Origin: Kineobactrum salinum
GTDB lineage: Bacteria > Pseudomonadota > Gammaproteobacteria > Pseudomonadales > Halieaceae
Assembly (NCBI RefSeq): GCF_010669285.1
Contig: NZ_CP048711.1
Location: forward strand, 434,001-498,000
DNA length: 64,000 bases
Direction: 5' to 3'
Positions 49,301 to 59,057 of this stretch are shown piece by piece (the stretch's first letter is position 1; the number at the start of each line of letters is the position of its first letter). The notes beneath the pieces are model-generated. The model was not told the DNA's origin and did not search any database. It saw only the letters and a list, made by a program, of their open reading frames with translations. The position numbers were made by a program, and so were the translations under genes.

Positions 49301-50575
49301 TCAGTACTTGAATACCGAGTCGAACACGACACGATCGAAGTCAGTGCCGCGTCCGGTAGCGTTCTCGCCCGATTCATTGTTCAGATACCAGGTAACTCCC
49401 AGGACCCAGTGCCTGGCCACGGCGTACTTGCCCGTGAACTTGTGACCGCTGATATCGGTGCCGCCCCCGCCGACATTGGAATCCCGCAGCAGACCAAAGG
49501 TGGCATCCGCCTCTACATCCTCGTACTGGTAGCCCAGCTGCCAGCTGCCCGCCGCGGCAGTGTTGCCCAGCTTGGCGCCGGCCAGCCAGCCGGAATCGAA
49601 CTCGTCGGCATCCAGGTTCTGCACATAGTCGACGAAGAAAGTCAGAGGCAACGGCAGGCCAGCCACTGTCAGGTCCGCGAACAGCTCCAGTTCTTCGTAG
49701 TCATTGAGATAGACACACCCTGCGCTGGTGCCAGGCTCGGTACAGCTGAAGCTGTTGCCGAAGAACTCGTCCGGCTCACCAAAAAAGACGCTCTCTCCGC
49801 GCACCGGCAGATCGAAATAGGCTGCACCGGCAGTCAGTGTCAGGTTGTTTGCTGGCTGCAGGCTGACGCCGCCCTGCAGACCCCAGTAGGTTGTCTCGTT
49901 GGCACGGTTGCTGTCGCTCTCCAGCCAGATGGCGGCACTGTTCAGGAACAGACCCTGGCCCGCCCAGCCGAAGGCAATCCCTTCCGGCGTGTAGTCGGAG
50001 TCCCACAGCAGGCCGCTGCCCTGGGTGCGGTAGAAAGTGTTGGCCATCTTGCCCGCCATCAGGTAGCCACCGTCAAAAGGCTGCCAGCGTGCGTAGGCGA
50101 GGTTCAGGAACAGATCCTTGGAAGTGCCCCCGCTTCCCAGCGTGATGTTGCCAGAGCGCGGGCTTTCATTGCCGGCGGCCAGACCTAGCCCCACTTCAAG
50201 CTCGGAAGAGAGTTGAGCCACCAGCCCTGCACGGGCCCGAATACGGTGACGGGTCCGCGTATCCCGCGCCCCCACGTCGATTTCCTCGTAGCGGTAGCGG
50301 TAGTCGCCATACAGCTTGATCGTATCGGACCAGTGGCCGCCCGGGGGGCTGCGGCGGGCCTGGTCCACTTCACTGCGAACCAGCTGCACTTCTGAAACCG
50401 CGGTTTCAGAGGCTTCACGCAGACGCCGGTTTTCCGCTTCCAGGGTGCCCACCCGTTGCGTCAGGCGGGCCATGTCCGCCTTCAATTGCTCGAACTCCGC
50501 TTCGCTGACCGCTGCCTCGGCAGCAGCGGTCGCCAGCGATAAACTGGCCAGCGCGGCCACAGTCAGTCGTCTCAT
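49301..50575 (-). CDS. Putative outer-membrane porin with N-terminal coiled coil
   Basis: The 424-residue protein has a signal peptide ([20 protein letters not shown]), a short coiled coil (about 25-65; [20 protein letters not shown]) and a beta-barrel of about 16 alternating strands ending in an aromatic residue (VVFDSVFKY). The layout is like the putative porin family of Proteobacteria. A Pho-box-like site before it and its place beside phoU suggest that it admits phosphate or phosphate esters under starvation, as OprP/OprO do; that role is inferred. Confidence 0.8.
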   Translation of the reverse strand: MRRLTVAALASLSLATAAAEAAVSEAEFEQLKADMARLTQRVGTLEAENRRLREASETAVSEVQLVRSEVDQARRSPPGGHWSDTIKLYGDYRYRYEEIDVGARDTRTRHRIRARAGLVAQLSSELEVGLGLAAGNESPRSGNITLGSGGTSKDLFLNLAYARWQPFDGGYLMAGKMANTFYRTQGSGLLWDSDYTPEGIAFGWAGQGLFLNSAAIWLESDSNRANETTYWGLQGGVSLQPANNLTLTAGAAYFDLPVRGESVFFGEPDEFFGNSFSCTEPGTSAGCVYLNDYEELELFADLTVAGLPLPLTFFVDYVQNLDADEFDSGWLAGAKLGNTAAAGSWQLGYQYEDVEADATFGLLRDSNVGGGGTDISGHKFTGKYAVARHWVLGVTWYLNNESGENATGRGTDFDRVVFDSVFKY

Positions 50576-50630
50576 GCTTCTTCTCGCTCTTGGTAAAGCG
50601 CCCGCAGACGCGCATCAGGGCGGCGAGTTT

Positions 50631-50648
50631 ATGACTTTTTTATGACAC
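50631..50648 (-). promoter_or_regulatory. Pho-box-like site upstream of the porin
   Basis: On the minus strand GTGTCAT, AAAA, AAGTCAT resembles two direct PhoB half-sites (CTGTCAT) at 11-base spacing, about 60 bases before the porin ATG. One half-site is weaker than those before pstS. Confidence 0.6.
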
Positions 50649-50667
50649 AACCAAGACAGCAGTGCCG

Positions 50668-50700
50668 GAATTCACAGAAAATGCCGATTTCTGTGAATTC
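50668..50700. promoter_or_regulatory. Perfect 13-bp inverted repeat upstream of the porin Pho box
   Basis: GAATTCACAGAAA, spacer ATGCCGA, TTTCTGTGAATTC. It has no T tract, so it looks more like an operator for a dimeric regulator, or a cruciform, than a terminator. Confidence 0.5.
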
Positions 50701-50719
50701 GATTCATTGCTGTCGCATC

Positions 50720-51064
50720 GATCGGGCTACCAGGGTAGAGACATCGGCCGGGATGCGGTGTTCAAGACCGTATGCGACATGGATGTCGCATCCGAGCCTC
50801 CATGGATGGATTCACGGCGTGTCTTGAACACCGCATCCCGGGTGATGTCTCGGCGGGCGAAGCGCCGGCCTTCCATTCTGCGGCACCCGTAACCAAATAT
50901 TCTGCGAAGATACGGGACAGCAAAATTCGTCCTCCATGGAGAGCCCACCCCCGCTTTATCGGGTGTGGATTCAGGGCCTGCCCCATGAGCGCAGCGAGTG
51001 TTTTGGGTACGGCGTGTCTTGAACACCGCAGCCCGGTTGATGTCTCTACCTTCGTAGCCCGATC
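50720..51064. repeat. 345-bp composite palindromic element (copy 2)
   Basis: The ends are inverted repeats of about 48 bases starting GATCGGGCTAC (50720-50768 and, inverted, 51016-51064). Inside the left part lies the same core as copies 1 and 3 in opposite orientation, with TGCGACATGGATGTCGCA, and a further copy of the arm with TGTCTTGAACACCGC at 50818-50834 and 51014-51030. The middle (50853-51003) is not recognised and holds no gene. The composite fills the gap between porin and phoU. Confidence 0.8.
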
Positions 51065-51082
51065 ACTGGTACAGCGGCGACC

Positions 51083-51805
51083 CTATTCGCTCTCTTCAAC
51101 TTGCGCCATCAGCTGATCGGGCTCCACATGGCGCACATCCAGGCCGCGCACCAGGTAAATGACATGCTCCGCGATATTGCTGGCATGATCACCCACCCGC
51201 TCAAGGCTCCGCAGCGCCCACATCTGACCCAACACCGGACCGATGGTGCGGGGGTCCTCCATCATGAAAGTCACCAGGCTGCGCATCGCGGTAGCGTATT
51301 CCGAATCCACCGAGCGATCGGCGATCACCACTTCCACAGCCATATCGACATCCAGCCGGGCAAAAGCGTCCAGCGCCCGCCGCAGCATATCGCTGACATG
51401 AGCCCCGATATGGCGAATCTCGACAAAGCTGGTGCTGGAACCCCCCTCTTCCGTCGCCTTGATGGCCTGACGGCCGATCTTGCTGGCCTCGTCGCCAATC
51501 CGTTCGAGGTCTGTGGTCACCTTGGAAATCGCCAGCACCAGACGCAGGTCGCTGGCCGCGGGCTGGCGGCGGGCGAGAATACGGAAGCACTCCTCGTCGA
51601 TACTGATCTCCATGTCGTTGACCCGCTCGTCACCGGCCACCACCTCTTCAGCCACGCCGCTGTCCCTGTGCAGCAGCGCCTCGACGGCCTTGCCGATCTG
51701 CTGCTCGACGAGGCCACCCATCTCCAGCAAATGATTCTTGACCGACTCCAGTTCGGCATTGAACTGGGCCGAGATATGTTGCTTGTAGCTGTCCTGGTGA
51801 ATCAT
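51083..51805 (-). CDS. phoU: Phosphate signalling protein PhoU
   Basis: The 240-residue all-helical protein has the two repeated metal-binding motifs (ERIGDEASKIGRQAIKATEE and ERVGDHASNIAEHVIYLVRG). PhoU links the Pst transporter to PhoR and represses the regulon when phosphate is ample. It is the last gene of the pst operon, 11 bases after pstB. Confidence 0.96.
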   Translation of the reverse strand: MIHQDSYKQHISAQFNAELESVKNHLLEMGGLVEQQIGKAVEALLHRDSGVAEEVVAGDERVNDMEISIDEECFRILARRQPAASDLRLVLAISKVTTDLERIGDEASKIGRQAIKATEEGGSSTSFVEIRHIGAHVSDMLRRALDAFARLDVDMAVEVVIADRSVDSEYATAMRSLVTFMMEDPRTIGPVLGQMWALRSLERVGDHASNIAEHVIYLVRGLDVRHVEPDQLMAQVEESE

Positions 51806-51816
51806 GACGGAAGTCC

Positions 51817-52647
51817 TCAGCCGTAGCGGCCGGTGATGTAGTCTTCGGTTTGCTTCTGCTCGGGATTGGTAAACAGGGTATCCGTGTCGTCGTACTCGAT
51901 CAACTTACCCATGTACATGAATGCTGTCATGTCGGATACCCTCGCCGCCTGCTGCATATTGTGGGTGACGATCACAATGGTGTAACGGGACTTGAGCTCG
52001 TAGATCAGTTCCTCGATCTTGAGCGTGGAAATGGGATCCAGCGCCGAAGCCGGCTCGTCCAGCAGCAGTACCTCCGGCTCCACCGCAATGGTGCGGGCAA
52101 TCACCAGGCGCTGTTGCTGGCCGCCCGACATGCCCAGTGCACTTTCATGCAGGCGGTCCTTGACCTCTTCCCACAGGGCCGCGGCCCGCAGCGACTTCTC
52201 CACTACCTCATCCAGCACCCGCTTTTTGTTGATGCCCTGGATGCGCAGGCCATAGGCGACATTTTCGTAGATGGACTTGGGAAAGGGATTGGGTTTCTGG
52301 AATACCATGCCCACCCGCCGGCGCAGACTGGCCACATCCACCCGGCGGTCATAGATATCCTCGCTCTCCAGCAGCAGGCGGCCCTCCACCCTGCAGCCGT
52401 CGACCAGATCGTTCATCCGGTTGATGCAGCGCAGCAGGCTAGATTTGCCACAGCCGCTGGGGCCAATAAACGCGGTAACCCGCTTTTTGGGGACGTCGAG
52501 GTTTATGTCAAACAGCGCCTGTGAATTATTGTTGTAGTACAGGTTCAGGTTCTCCATTCGCAGACTGATATCCGCCGGCGCGCCGGGGCCGGAAGCCTGG
52601 CCGCGCTTGATTGCCTGAATATCAATGGCATGGGTTTGCATAGTCAT
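51817..52647 (-). CDS. pstB: Phosphate import ATP-binding protein PstB
   Basis: From the ATG at 52647, preceded by GGGAGCG, the protein has 276 residues. Walker A is [14 protein letters not shown], signature [14 protein letters not shown], Walker [14 protein letters not shown], and the switch histidine is in [14 protein letters not shown]. It powers phosphate uptake by PstCA. Confidence 0.97.
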   Translation of the reverse strand: MTMQTHAIDIQAIKRGQASGPGAPADISLRMENLNLYYNNNSQALFDINLDVPKKRVTAFIGPSGCGKSSLLRCINRMNDLVDGCRVEGRLLLESEDIYDRRVDVASLRRRVGMVFQKPNPFPKSIYENVAYGLRIQGINKKRVLDEVVEKSLRAAALWEEVKDRLHESALGMSGGQQQRLVIARTIAVEPEVLLLDEPASALDPISTLKIEELIYELKSRYTIVIVTHNMQQAARVSDMTAFMYMGKLIEYDDTDTLFTNPEQKQTEDYITGRYG

Positions 52648-52662
52648 GAGCAATCGCTCCCG

Positions 52663-54378
52663 CTAGTGTTCCAGAGACTTGTAACGTTCACGCAACCGGT
52701 TGCGCAGGCGCACCGCAGCCAGATTCAGCAACGCGATGATAAGCACCAGCAGAAATGCAGTAGCATAGACCAGAGGCCTGGCCGCCTCCACATTGGGACT
52801 CTGGAAACCCACATCGTAGATATGAAAACCCAGATGCATGAACTTCTGGTCCAGATGCAGATAGGGATAATTGCCATCCAGCGGCAGGGTCGGAGCCAGC
52901 TTCACTACACCGACCAGCATCAGCGGCGCCACCTCGCCCGCGGCGCGGGCTACCGCCAGGATCAGCCCCGTCATCATCGCCGGGCTCGCCATCGGCAATA
53001 CTACCCGCCACAGGGTTTCGGCGCGGGTGGCCCCCAGCGCGAGGCTGCCCTCGCGCAGGCTCTTGGGAATGCGGGCCAGACCTTCCTCGGTCGCCACAAT
53101 CACTACCGGCAGCGTCAGCAGGGCCAGTGTCAGCGATGCCCACATCAGGCCCGGGGTACCGAAAGTCGGCCGCGGCAGCATGGCCGGGAAAAACACCTCG
53201 TCCAGTTCCCCGCCCACAAAATAGACGAAGAACCCGAGCCCGAACACCCCGTAGACGATGGAGGGAACCCCGGCCAGGTTGTTCACCGCCACCCGAATGG
53301 TGCGGGTAATAAAACCCTGTCCCGCGTATTCACGCAGGTAGACCGCCGCCACCACCCCGAACGGGGTGACCATGATCGACATCAGTATCACCATCATCAC
53401 GGTACCGAACATCGCCGGATAGACCCCACCCTCGGTGTTGGCCTCGCGCGGCTCATCACTGAGGAACTCCCAGAGCCGCTCAAAATACAGCGCAAGCTTG
53501 GCGCCCACACCCATCGCATTGGGCTGGTAGGCACGCACCACCTTGGCCACGGGCAGCTCGATCACCCGGCCATCCGCCACTTCGGCGCTGAAGGTGTGGT
53601 CCTTGATGCTGTCATACAGCACGTACAGGTCCTGCTGCAATGCCTGGAAGCGGGCATTGAGCTCTGCCCGCCGGGCGGCGAGGTCTGCCTGGGCGGCGGC
53701 ATCCAGGGCGCCGTCCATCTCCAGGCGGCGCTCCTGTAGCCGCAGTCGCTCCAGCTCATAATTGATCGCCCCGATATCGACGCGCTCGATCTGCCGGATC
53801 TGCTGGCGCACGGCGACGGTATCTGCGACCAGTGACTGCAGTGCTGCCCAGGCCGCGGCGGCGTCTTCTTCGACGGTGATCACTGGCGCGCCATGACGGT
53901 CGACACTGCGCAGGTAGCCGTAGAAATTACCCCACTCCAAGCGCTCCACCACCATCACATCTTCAGGATGGCGGCGCTCACCGAATTGCTCATCGATCAG
54001 CCAGGTGAAGTCGGTGCCCAGCACATCGCGATTGCCCTGTTTCAACAGGGTGCGCTGATAGAAAGGCCCCGGGCCCTCCAACTCGAAGCCTGCCTCGCGC
54101 AGCTGACTGCCGGCGACCTCTACCTCGTCCACCACTTCTCCCAGCAGTTCCCGCGACTGACCCTGATAACTCACCGTCACCGCCAGGATATCCGCCGGCC
54201 AGAAATGGCTCATGCCGCGTACCGCAAGCAACAACAGCAGGCCCACCACTGCGATCACGCTGATACTGACCGCCGCGCCGTTGAGCCAGATCATCGGCTC
54301 GCCGCTGCGAACCCAGGCCATCACGCCACGGCGGCGGCGGCCGTGCAGATCCTGATTGTTTGTCATGCTGGTCGTCAT
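52663..54378 (-). CDS. pstA: Phosphate ABC transporter permease PstA, long form
   Basis: At 571 residues this is nearly twice E. coli PstA. One helix (about 30-52) precedes a large insert with a coiled coil (about 165-265; NYELERLRLQERRLEMDGAL). The C-terminal permease (about 300-560) carries the EAA loop LREGSLALGATRAETLWRVV and VARAAGEVAPLMLVGVVKLA. Such long forms occur in marine gammaproteobacteria. Its ATG overlaps the pstC stop by one base. Confidence 0.94.
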   Translation of the reverse strand: MTTSMTNNQDLHGRRRRGVMAWVRSGEPMIWLNGAAVSISVIAVVGLLLLLAVRGMSHFWPADILAVTVSYQGQSRELLGEVVDEVEVAGSQLREAGFELEGPGPFYQRTLLKQGNRDVLGTDFTWLIDEQFGERRHPEDVMVVERLEWGNFYGYLRSVDRHGAPVITVEEDAAAAWAALQSLVADTVAVRQQIRQIERVDIGAINYELERLRLQERRLEMDGALDAAAQADLAARRAELNARFQALQQDLYVLYDSIKDHTFSAEVADGRVIELPVAKVVRAYQPNAMGVGAKLALYFERLWEFLSDEPREANTEGGVYPAMFGTVMMVILMSIMVTPFGVVAAVYLREYAGQGFITRTIRVAVNNLAGVPSIVYGVFGLGFFVYFVGGELDEVFFPAMLPRPTFGTPGLMWASLTLALLTLPVVIVATEEGLARIPKSLREGSLALGATRAETLWRVVLPMASPAMMTGLILAVARAAGEVAPLMLVGVVKLAPTLPLDGNYPYLHLDQKFMHLGFHIYDVGFQSPNVEAARPLVYATAFLLVLIIALLNLAAVRLRNRLRERYKSLEH

Positions 54379-56639
54379 TACAGTGAGCCGTATTTGATGC
54401 GCAGGCGCTGCCGGATCAACTCGGCAGCGGTGTTCACCAGGAAGGTGAACATGAACAATACAAAGGCGGCGAGGAACAGGACCCGGTAATGGGTGCTATC
54501 CACCTCGGCCTCGGGGATTTCCACCGCGATATTGGCCGACAGGGTGCGCATGCCCTCAAAGATATTCGCATCCATGATCGGCGTATTGCCCGTCGCCATC
54601 AGCACGATCATGGTTTCCCCCACAGCGCGGCCCAGGCCTATCATCAGGCCAGAGAAGATCCCCGGACTGGCGGTGGGCAGTACCACGCCCACCAGGGTCT
54701 GCCAGGGCGTCGCTCCCAGCGCGAGACTGCCGTAGCTCAAATGCCTGGGGACCGAGAAAATTGCGTCCTCGGCGATGGAAAAAATGGTCGGGATCACCGC
54801 CATGCCCATCGCGATCCCGACCACCAGCGAGTTTCGCTGGTCAAAGGAGATGCCCAGCTCGCTGGTTATCCAGCGCCGCATGTCACCCTCGAACAGCCAA
54901 AGTTCGAGCACGTCATTGCCGGCAAAGCTCAGGTAGCCTATCAGCACCACCACCGGCACCAGTACGGCGGCATGCCAGCCTTCGGGCAACCGGGCGCGCA
55001 GCGGTACCGGCAGCCGCGACCACAGGAACGCAAACAACAGCACCCCGATCGGCAGGGCCAGCAGCAGTGTGATGACCGCCGTCAGCTTGTCCTCGATCAA
55101 TGGCGCCAGCCACAGACCCGCCAGAAAACCGAGGATCACGGTAGGTAGCGCCTCCATCAATTCGATCAGCGGTTTGACCTTGCGCCGCAACGGCGCCGCC
55201 ATGAAGTAAGCGGTGTAGATGGCGCCGCAGATCGCCAGTGGCGCGGCAATCAGCATCGTATAGAAGGCCGCTTTCAGAGTGCCAAACGCCAGCGGCGCAA
55301 AGCTGTACTTGGGCTCGAAATCATTGTCTGAAGACGACGACTGCCAGGTGTAGGTCGGCTCATCGTAGCTCTCGTACCAGACCTTGCTCCATAGTGCAGC
55401 CCAGGACAGGTCAGGATGCTCGTTGTCGATATGCCAGAATCGCAGGGTGCCATTCGCGTCGATATAGACCAGCGCGTCGCCCCGGGGCGAGAGAGCCGCC
55501 GCGCCGTCGGCCGCCAGCGGCAGCGCCGGTTTGTTCAGCAGCCGGCGGTGCGCCGTGGTGTGGTAGATTTGCAGCTCACCGCCGCGGCCGATACCGAAAA
55601 AGCCCTTGCGGCGGTGCTCTGAGATCAGGCGGTCCAGCACCACGCCGCCGGTGTCGAACTGGCGGATGCGCTGCAGGCGGTGGCCGCCGGTCTCGTCCCG
55701 CACCATGAAATGCTGGACCAGCTCGCCGCGGTCGGAGGCTGCCAGCAGCGAAATCCCCCCCAGCAGCATCTGCGCCGCTGCCAGTTCACCGCCGTGCTCG
55801 AACAATTGCCCGGAACTGGTCAGGCGCAGGCGCCCGGAGCGGTCGCGCTGGCGCAGGTTCAGTACCGCAAAGCCGCCACCGGTGTCGACGTGGTAGAGCC
55901 AGTTCAGGTCCTCGTCCACAAAGAATGCGGCGGTGTCGCCGCCCAGTGCGGGCAGGTTCAGCGTCTCGCGATCCAGAGTTACCTCCCCGCTAAGGAAATT
56001 CTCCTCCCGCAGTACCCGCTGGGCCCGCAGCTTGCCGGCGGCGGTGAGTGCCACCACGACCAGGCCCTGGTCACTGTCGCGCACGGCCAGCCGAACAATG
56101 GCTTCGTCCCCCAGCTTCAGTTCCAGCTCGGGCAACTGGCGCTCCAGCCGCGGGGTGATCACCCGTTCACCTCCCGGGTAGCTCAGCCGGTATTCATGGC
56201 GATACAGCGACACCGCGCCGGTGGCATGACCCAGCGCCAGCAGCCGGCTGTCCGCGCCCTCTCCCGTCGCTGCGGTTATGGCTCCCAGCTCTGGCGCCAG
56301 CACCTCCTGATGCAGCACCGAGCCGTCTTCCAGTGACAGGAAGCGGCCGGTACCATCGCCGAACACTGCGAACCCCACCTCGGTCTGCTCCTCCACCGCC
56401 AGATACAGCGGTGCTCCGGAAAATGGCAAAGCCAGGGGTTCGCGCGCCTCCATGCCGGCATTGCCAAACAGCGGCAGGACTTCGTACAGGAGGTAGAAGA
56501 AAATGAGCAGGATGGCGAACAGTACGCCGCTGCCCCCAGCAGTCACCGATACCGTGGCCAGACGATCCTTGAAATGGCGCCAACGGGCGGAGTAGGGCGA
56601 AACATGCTCGGATAAACTGGCCAAGGTTTGCTCTCTCAC
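54378..56639 (-). CDS. pstC: Phosphate ABC transporter permease PstC, long form
   Basis: The 753-residue protein has one helix (about 32-55; GSGVLFAILLIFFYLLYEVL), then about 390 residues of beta-rich, propeller-like sequence between helices (VLDRLISEHRRKGFFGIGRG, LRFWHIDNEHPDLSWAALW), then six helices with the permease loop LSYGSLALGATPWQTLVGVV and GLGRAVGETMIVLMATGNTP. E. coli PstC lacks the insert. The insert's role is unknown; by topology it is likely periplasmic. Confidence 0.93.
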   Translation of the reverse strand: MREQTLASLSEHVSPYSARWRHFKDRLATVSVTAGGSGVLFAILLIFFYLLYEVLPLFGNAGMEAREPLALPFSGAPLYLAVEEQTEVGFAVFGDGTGRFLSLEDGSVLHQEVLAPELGAITAATGEGADSRLLALGHATGAVSLYRHEYRLSYPGGERVITPRLERQLPELELKLGDEAIVRLAVRDSDQGLVVVALTAAGKLRAQRVLREENFLSGEVTLDRETLNLPALGGDTAAFFVDEDLNWLYHVDTGGGFAVLNLRQRDRSGRLRLTSSGQLFEHGGELAAAQMLLGGISLLAASDRGELVQHFMVRDETGGHRLQRIRQFDTGGVVLDRLISEHRRKGFFGIGRGGELQIYHTTAHRRLLNKPALPLAADGAAALSPRGDALVYIDANGTLRFWHIDNEHPDLSWAALWSKVWYESYDEPTYTWQSSSSDNDFEPKYSFAPLAFGTLKAAFYTMLIAAPLAICGAIYTAYFMAAPLRRKVKPLIELMEALPTVILGFLAGLWLAPLIEDKLTAVITLLLALPIGVLLFAFLWSRLPVPLRARLPEGWHAAVLVPVVVLIGYLSFAGNDVLELWLFEGDMRRWITSELGISFDQRNSLVVGIAMGMAVIPTIFSIAEDAIFSVPRHLSYGSLALGATPWQTLVGVVLPTASPGIFSGLMIGLGRAVGETMIVLMATGNTPIMDANIFEGMRTLSANIAVEIPEAEVDSTHYRVLFLAAFVLFMFTFLVNTAAELIRQRLRIKYGSL

Positions 56640-56719
56640 CGATCAGGACAAGGGATGGAAGGCGTTCGCAATGGAGGCCGTCACCGCGGCCTCCACTGAT
56701 ACGGCAGCGCCTCGTGCGA

Positions 56720-57691
56720 CTACAGGTTCAATTGCTTGCTGAAGCGTTCGATCACTGCCGCGGGCAGTGGGATGTAGCCATCCTTCAGCACCACTTCCTG
56801 GCCCTGGCGTGAGAACACCAGCTTGATGAACTCGCGCTCCAGTGGCGACAGCGGCTTGTTCGGGTCCTTGTTCACATAGACGTACAGAAAGCGCGCCAGC
56901 GGGTAGGAGCCATCGACCGCGGTCTCGGGTGAGGCTTCGACCGGAGTCTCGCCACTGCGCTTGCTGATCGGGACCGCGCGCACACTGGAAGTCTTGTAGC
57001 CGATGCCCGAATAGCCGATGCCGTTGATCGAAGTGGATACCGACTGCACCACGGAAGCCGAACCAGGCTGCTCGTTCACGCTGTTCTTGAAGTCACCCTT
57101 GCACAGCGCCACGCTCTTGAAATAACCGTAGGTACCCGACACCGAGTTGCGCCCGAACAGCTGCATGTCGCGCCCGGCCCAGGCGCCCTCGAGGCCCAAC
57201 TGGCCCCACTTGCTGACGTCCTGACTGGCGCCGCATTTGCGGGTGGAGGAAAACACCGCATCCACTTCCTCGATACTCATGCCCTCGATCGGGTTGTCCT
57301 TGTGCACATAAACGGCCAGCGCGTCGATCGCCACCGGCACAGCGGTGGGTTTGTAACCGTAGCGGGTCTCGAAGGCCTCGATTTCCTTGTCCTTCATGTC
57401 ACGGCTCATCGGACCCAGGTTGGACGTACCCTCGGTCAGTGCAGGCGGTGCCGTGGAGGAGCCGGCCGCCTGGATCTGGATGTTCACATTGGGATAAGCA
57501 CGCTTGAATTCTTCCGCCCACAGCGTCATCAGGTTGGCCAGAGTATCGGAACCGATGCTGGACAGGTTGCCCGACACACCGCTGGCCACCTCGTAGTCCT
57601 GCAGGTCGGGATCCAGCGCCGACCAACTGAGCTGGGCAGCAGTAAGCCCGGCGGCGGCGACTGCGATTTTAAACAGGGATTTGATGCTCAT
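56720..57691 (-). CDS. pstS: Phosphate-binding protein PstS
   Basis: From the ATG at 57691 (GGAG six bases upstream) the protein has 323 residues. The signal peptide is [20 protein letters not shown] with LSWSA. The phosphate-binding segments [39 protein letters not shown] and [19 protein letters not shown] resemble PstS. It delivers phosphate to PstCA. Confidence 0.95.
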   Translation of the reverse strand: MSIKSLFKIAVAAAGLTAAQLSWSALDPDLQDYEVASGVSGNLSSIGSDTLANLMTLWAEEFKRAYPNVNIQIQAAGSSTAPPALTEGTSNLGPMSRDMKDKEIEAFETRYGYKPTAVPVAIDALAVYVHKDNPIEGMSIEEVDAVFSSTRKCGASQDVSKWGQLGLEGAWAGRDMQLFGRNSVSGTYGYFKSVALCKGDFKNSVNEQPGSASVVQSVSTSINGIGYSGIGYKTSSVRAVPISKRSGETPVEASPETAVDGSYPLARFLYVYVNKDPNKPLSPLEREFIKLVFSRQGQEVVLKDGYIPLPAAVIERFSKQLNL

Positions 57692-57740
57692 GGGATGCTC
57701 CAATAGCTCCAGTTTGTTGACCCGGCCACAGTACTACCTG

Positions 57741-57762
57741 ATTATGACAAAATTATGACAAC
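57741..57762 (-). promoter_or_regulatory. Pho box upstream of pstS
   Basis: On the minus strand TTGTCAT, AATT, TTGTCAT, AAT gives two near-perfect PhoB half-sites at 11-base spacing, about 50 bases before the pstS ATG. Confidence 0.85.
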
Positions 57763-57776
57763 AGCATGTACTGCCA

Positions 57777-59057
57777 CTATGCCGGAGCCGGAAATGCCAG
57801 GGTGAAAGTGCTGCCGACTCCGGGTTTACTGTCTATCCGCAACTGGGCGTTGTGGCCAGCGGCCACATGCTTGACGATCGCCAGTCCCAGGCCGGTGCCG
57901 CCGGTGCGCGAAGAACGACTGTCATCCACGCGATAGAAACGTTCGGTCAGACGCGGCAGATGTACCGGGTCGATGCCGATACCGCGATCCTCTACCGACA
58001 GCAGCAACTCCTGGCCCTGGCGCCGCCAGCGTACTGTCACAATACTGTCATCCTTGCTGTACTTGCAGGCGTTCAGCACCAGGTTGGAGGCAGCACTGTG
58101 CAACTCGCGATAATCGCCGTTGATCCGCTCGTTGCACTCCAGCTGCAACTCCAGCCGCCGCTGTGGGTGCGACGATTGCAGTTCACTTTCCAGCTCCTGC
58201 AGCAGGCTGGCGACGTCGACCTGCTCCGCTCGCGCCTTGCTGCGCACGGTCTCGATCCGCGACAGCCACAACAGGTCCTTGAGCAGCGTCTCCATACGCT
58301 GGGCCTGCTGCTCCATCTGCTGCAGCGGCCGCAGGAATCGCGGCTCCAGCTGGCCGCTGTTGGCCAAAATGGTATCGAGATACCCCTTGATCACTGTCAG
58401 CGGGGTGCGCAGTTCATGGGATACATTGCCGACGAAATCCCGCCGCATCTGCTCCAGCCGCGCTTCCTTGGTCACATCGCGCACAAACACCAGCCGGTCG
58501 CCACTGCCGAAAGGCGTCACCGCAAACTGGAGGAACTGCTCAGGTTCGCTCTTCAGGCGCAGCTGCAGCGGATCCTGAAAATCACCGGCCAGAAAGTAGC
58601 GGTGAAAGTCGGGCAGGCGCACCAGGTTCAGCAGCGCCTGCCCGCGGTCGGCCGGAAAGCGCAGGCCCAGAAGCCGCTCTGCCGCCGCGTTGCTCCATTC
58701 GATGCTGCCCGCCATCGATACCATCACCGCGCCGTCATGCATGGAGGAGAGTGAATCCTGCAGATAGTCCAGGCGCGACTGCAGCTGGGCCCTGCCCTGC
58801 CGGGCTTCACGCTGCAACTGGTAGAGCCGATCGTAGATGGCCCCCCATATTCCGGGTGCCTCGGGCGGTTCCTGCAATGGATCGGCCAGCCAGCGCCGCA
58901 GCCGCAGCAGCTGGTACAGCCAGCGCAGCAGCAACAGCAGCAGGACCAGCGCCAACAGCTGCGCGGGAAACCCCAGCAGCCAGCCGACCGCCGTACTGAT
59001 GAACACAAACAAGGTCAGCCGGCGCAGCTCCGCCAGCCAGCTGCCCGTCGGCCTCAC
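57777..59057 (-). CDS. phoR: Phosphate regulon sensor kinase PhoR
   Basis: The 426-residue kinase has two N-terminal helices (about 12-50), a PAS domain (about 98-190; MHDGAVMVSMAGSIEWSNAA), the phospho-accepting histidine 214 in FVGNVSHELRTPLTVIKGYL, and an ATPase domain with the N box NLVLNACKYSKDD and DRGIGIDPVHLPRLTERFYR. It phosphorylates PhoB when phosphate is low. Its start overlaps phoB by four bases. Confidence 0.96.
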   Translation of the reverse strand: MRPTGSWLAELRRLTLFVFISTAVGWLLGFPAQLLALVLLLLLLRWLYQLLRLRRWLADPLQEPPEAPGIWGAIYDRLYQLQREARQGRAQLQSRLDYLQDSLSSMHDGAVMVSMAGSIEWSNAAAERLLGLRFPADRGQALLNLVRLPDFHRYFLAGDFQDPLQLRLKSEPEQFLQFAVTPFGSGDRLVFVRDVTKEARLEQMRRDFVGNVSHELRTPLTVIKGYLDTILANSGQLEPRFLRPLQQMEQQAQRMETLLKDLLWLSRIETVRSKARAEQVDVASLLQELESELQSSHPQRRLELQLECNERINGDYRELHSAASNLVLNACKYSKDDSIVTVRWRRQGQELLLSVEDRGIGIDPVHLPRLTERFYRVDDSRSSRTGGTGLGLAIVKHVAAGHNAQLRIDSKPGVGSTFTLAFPAPA

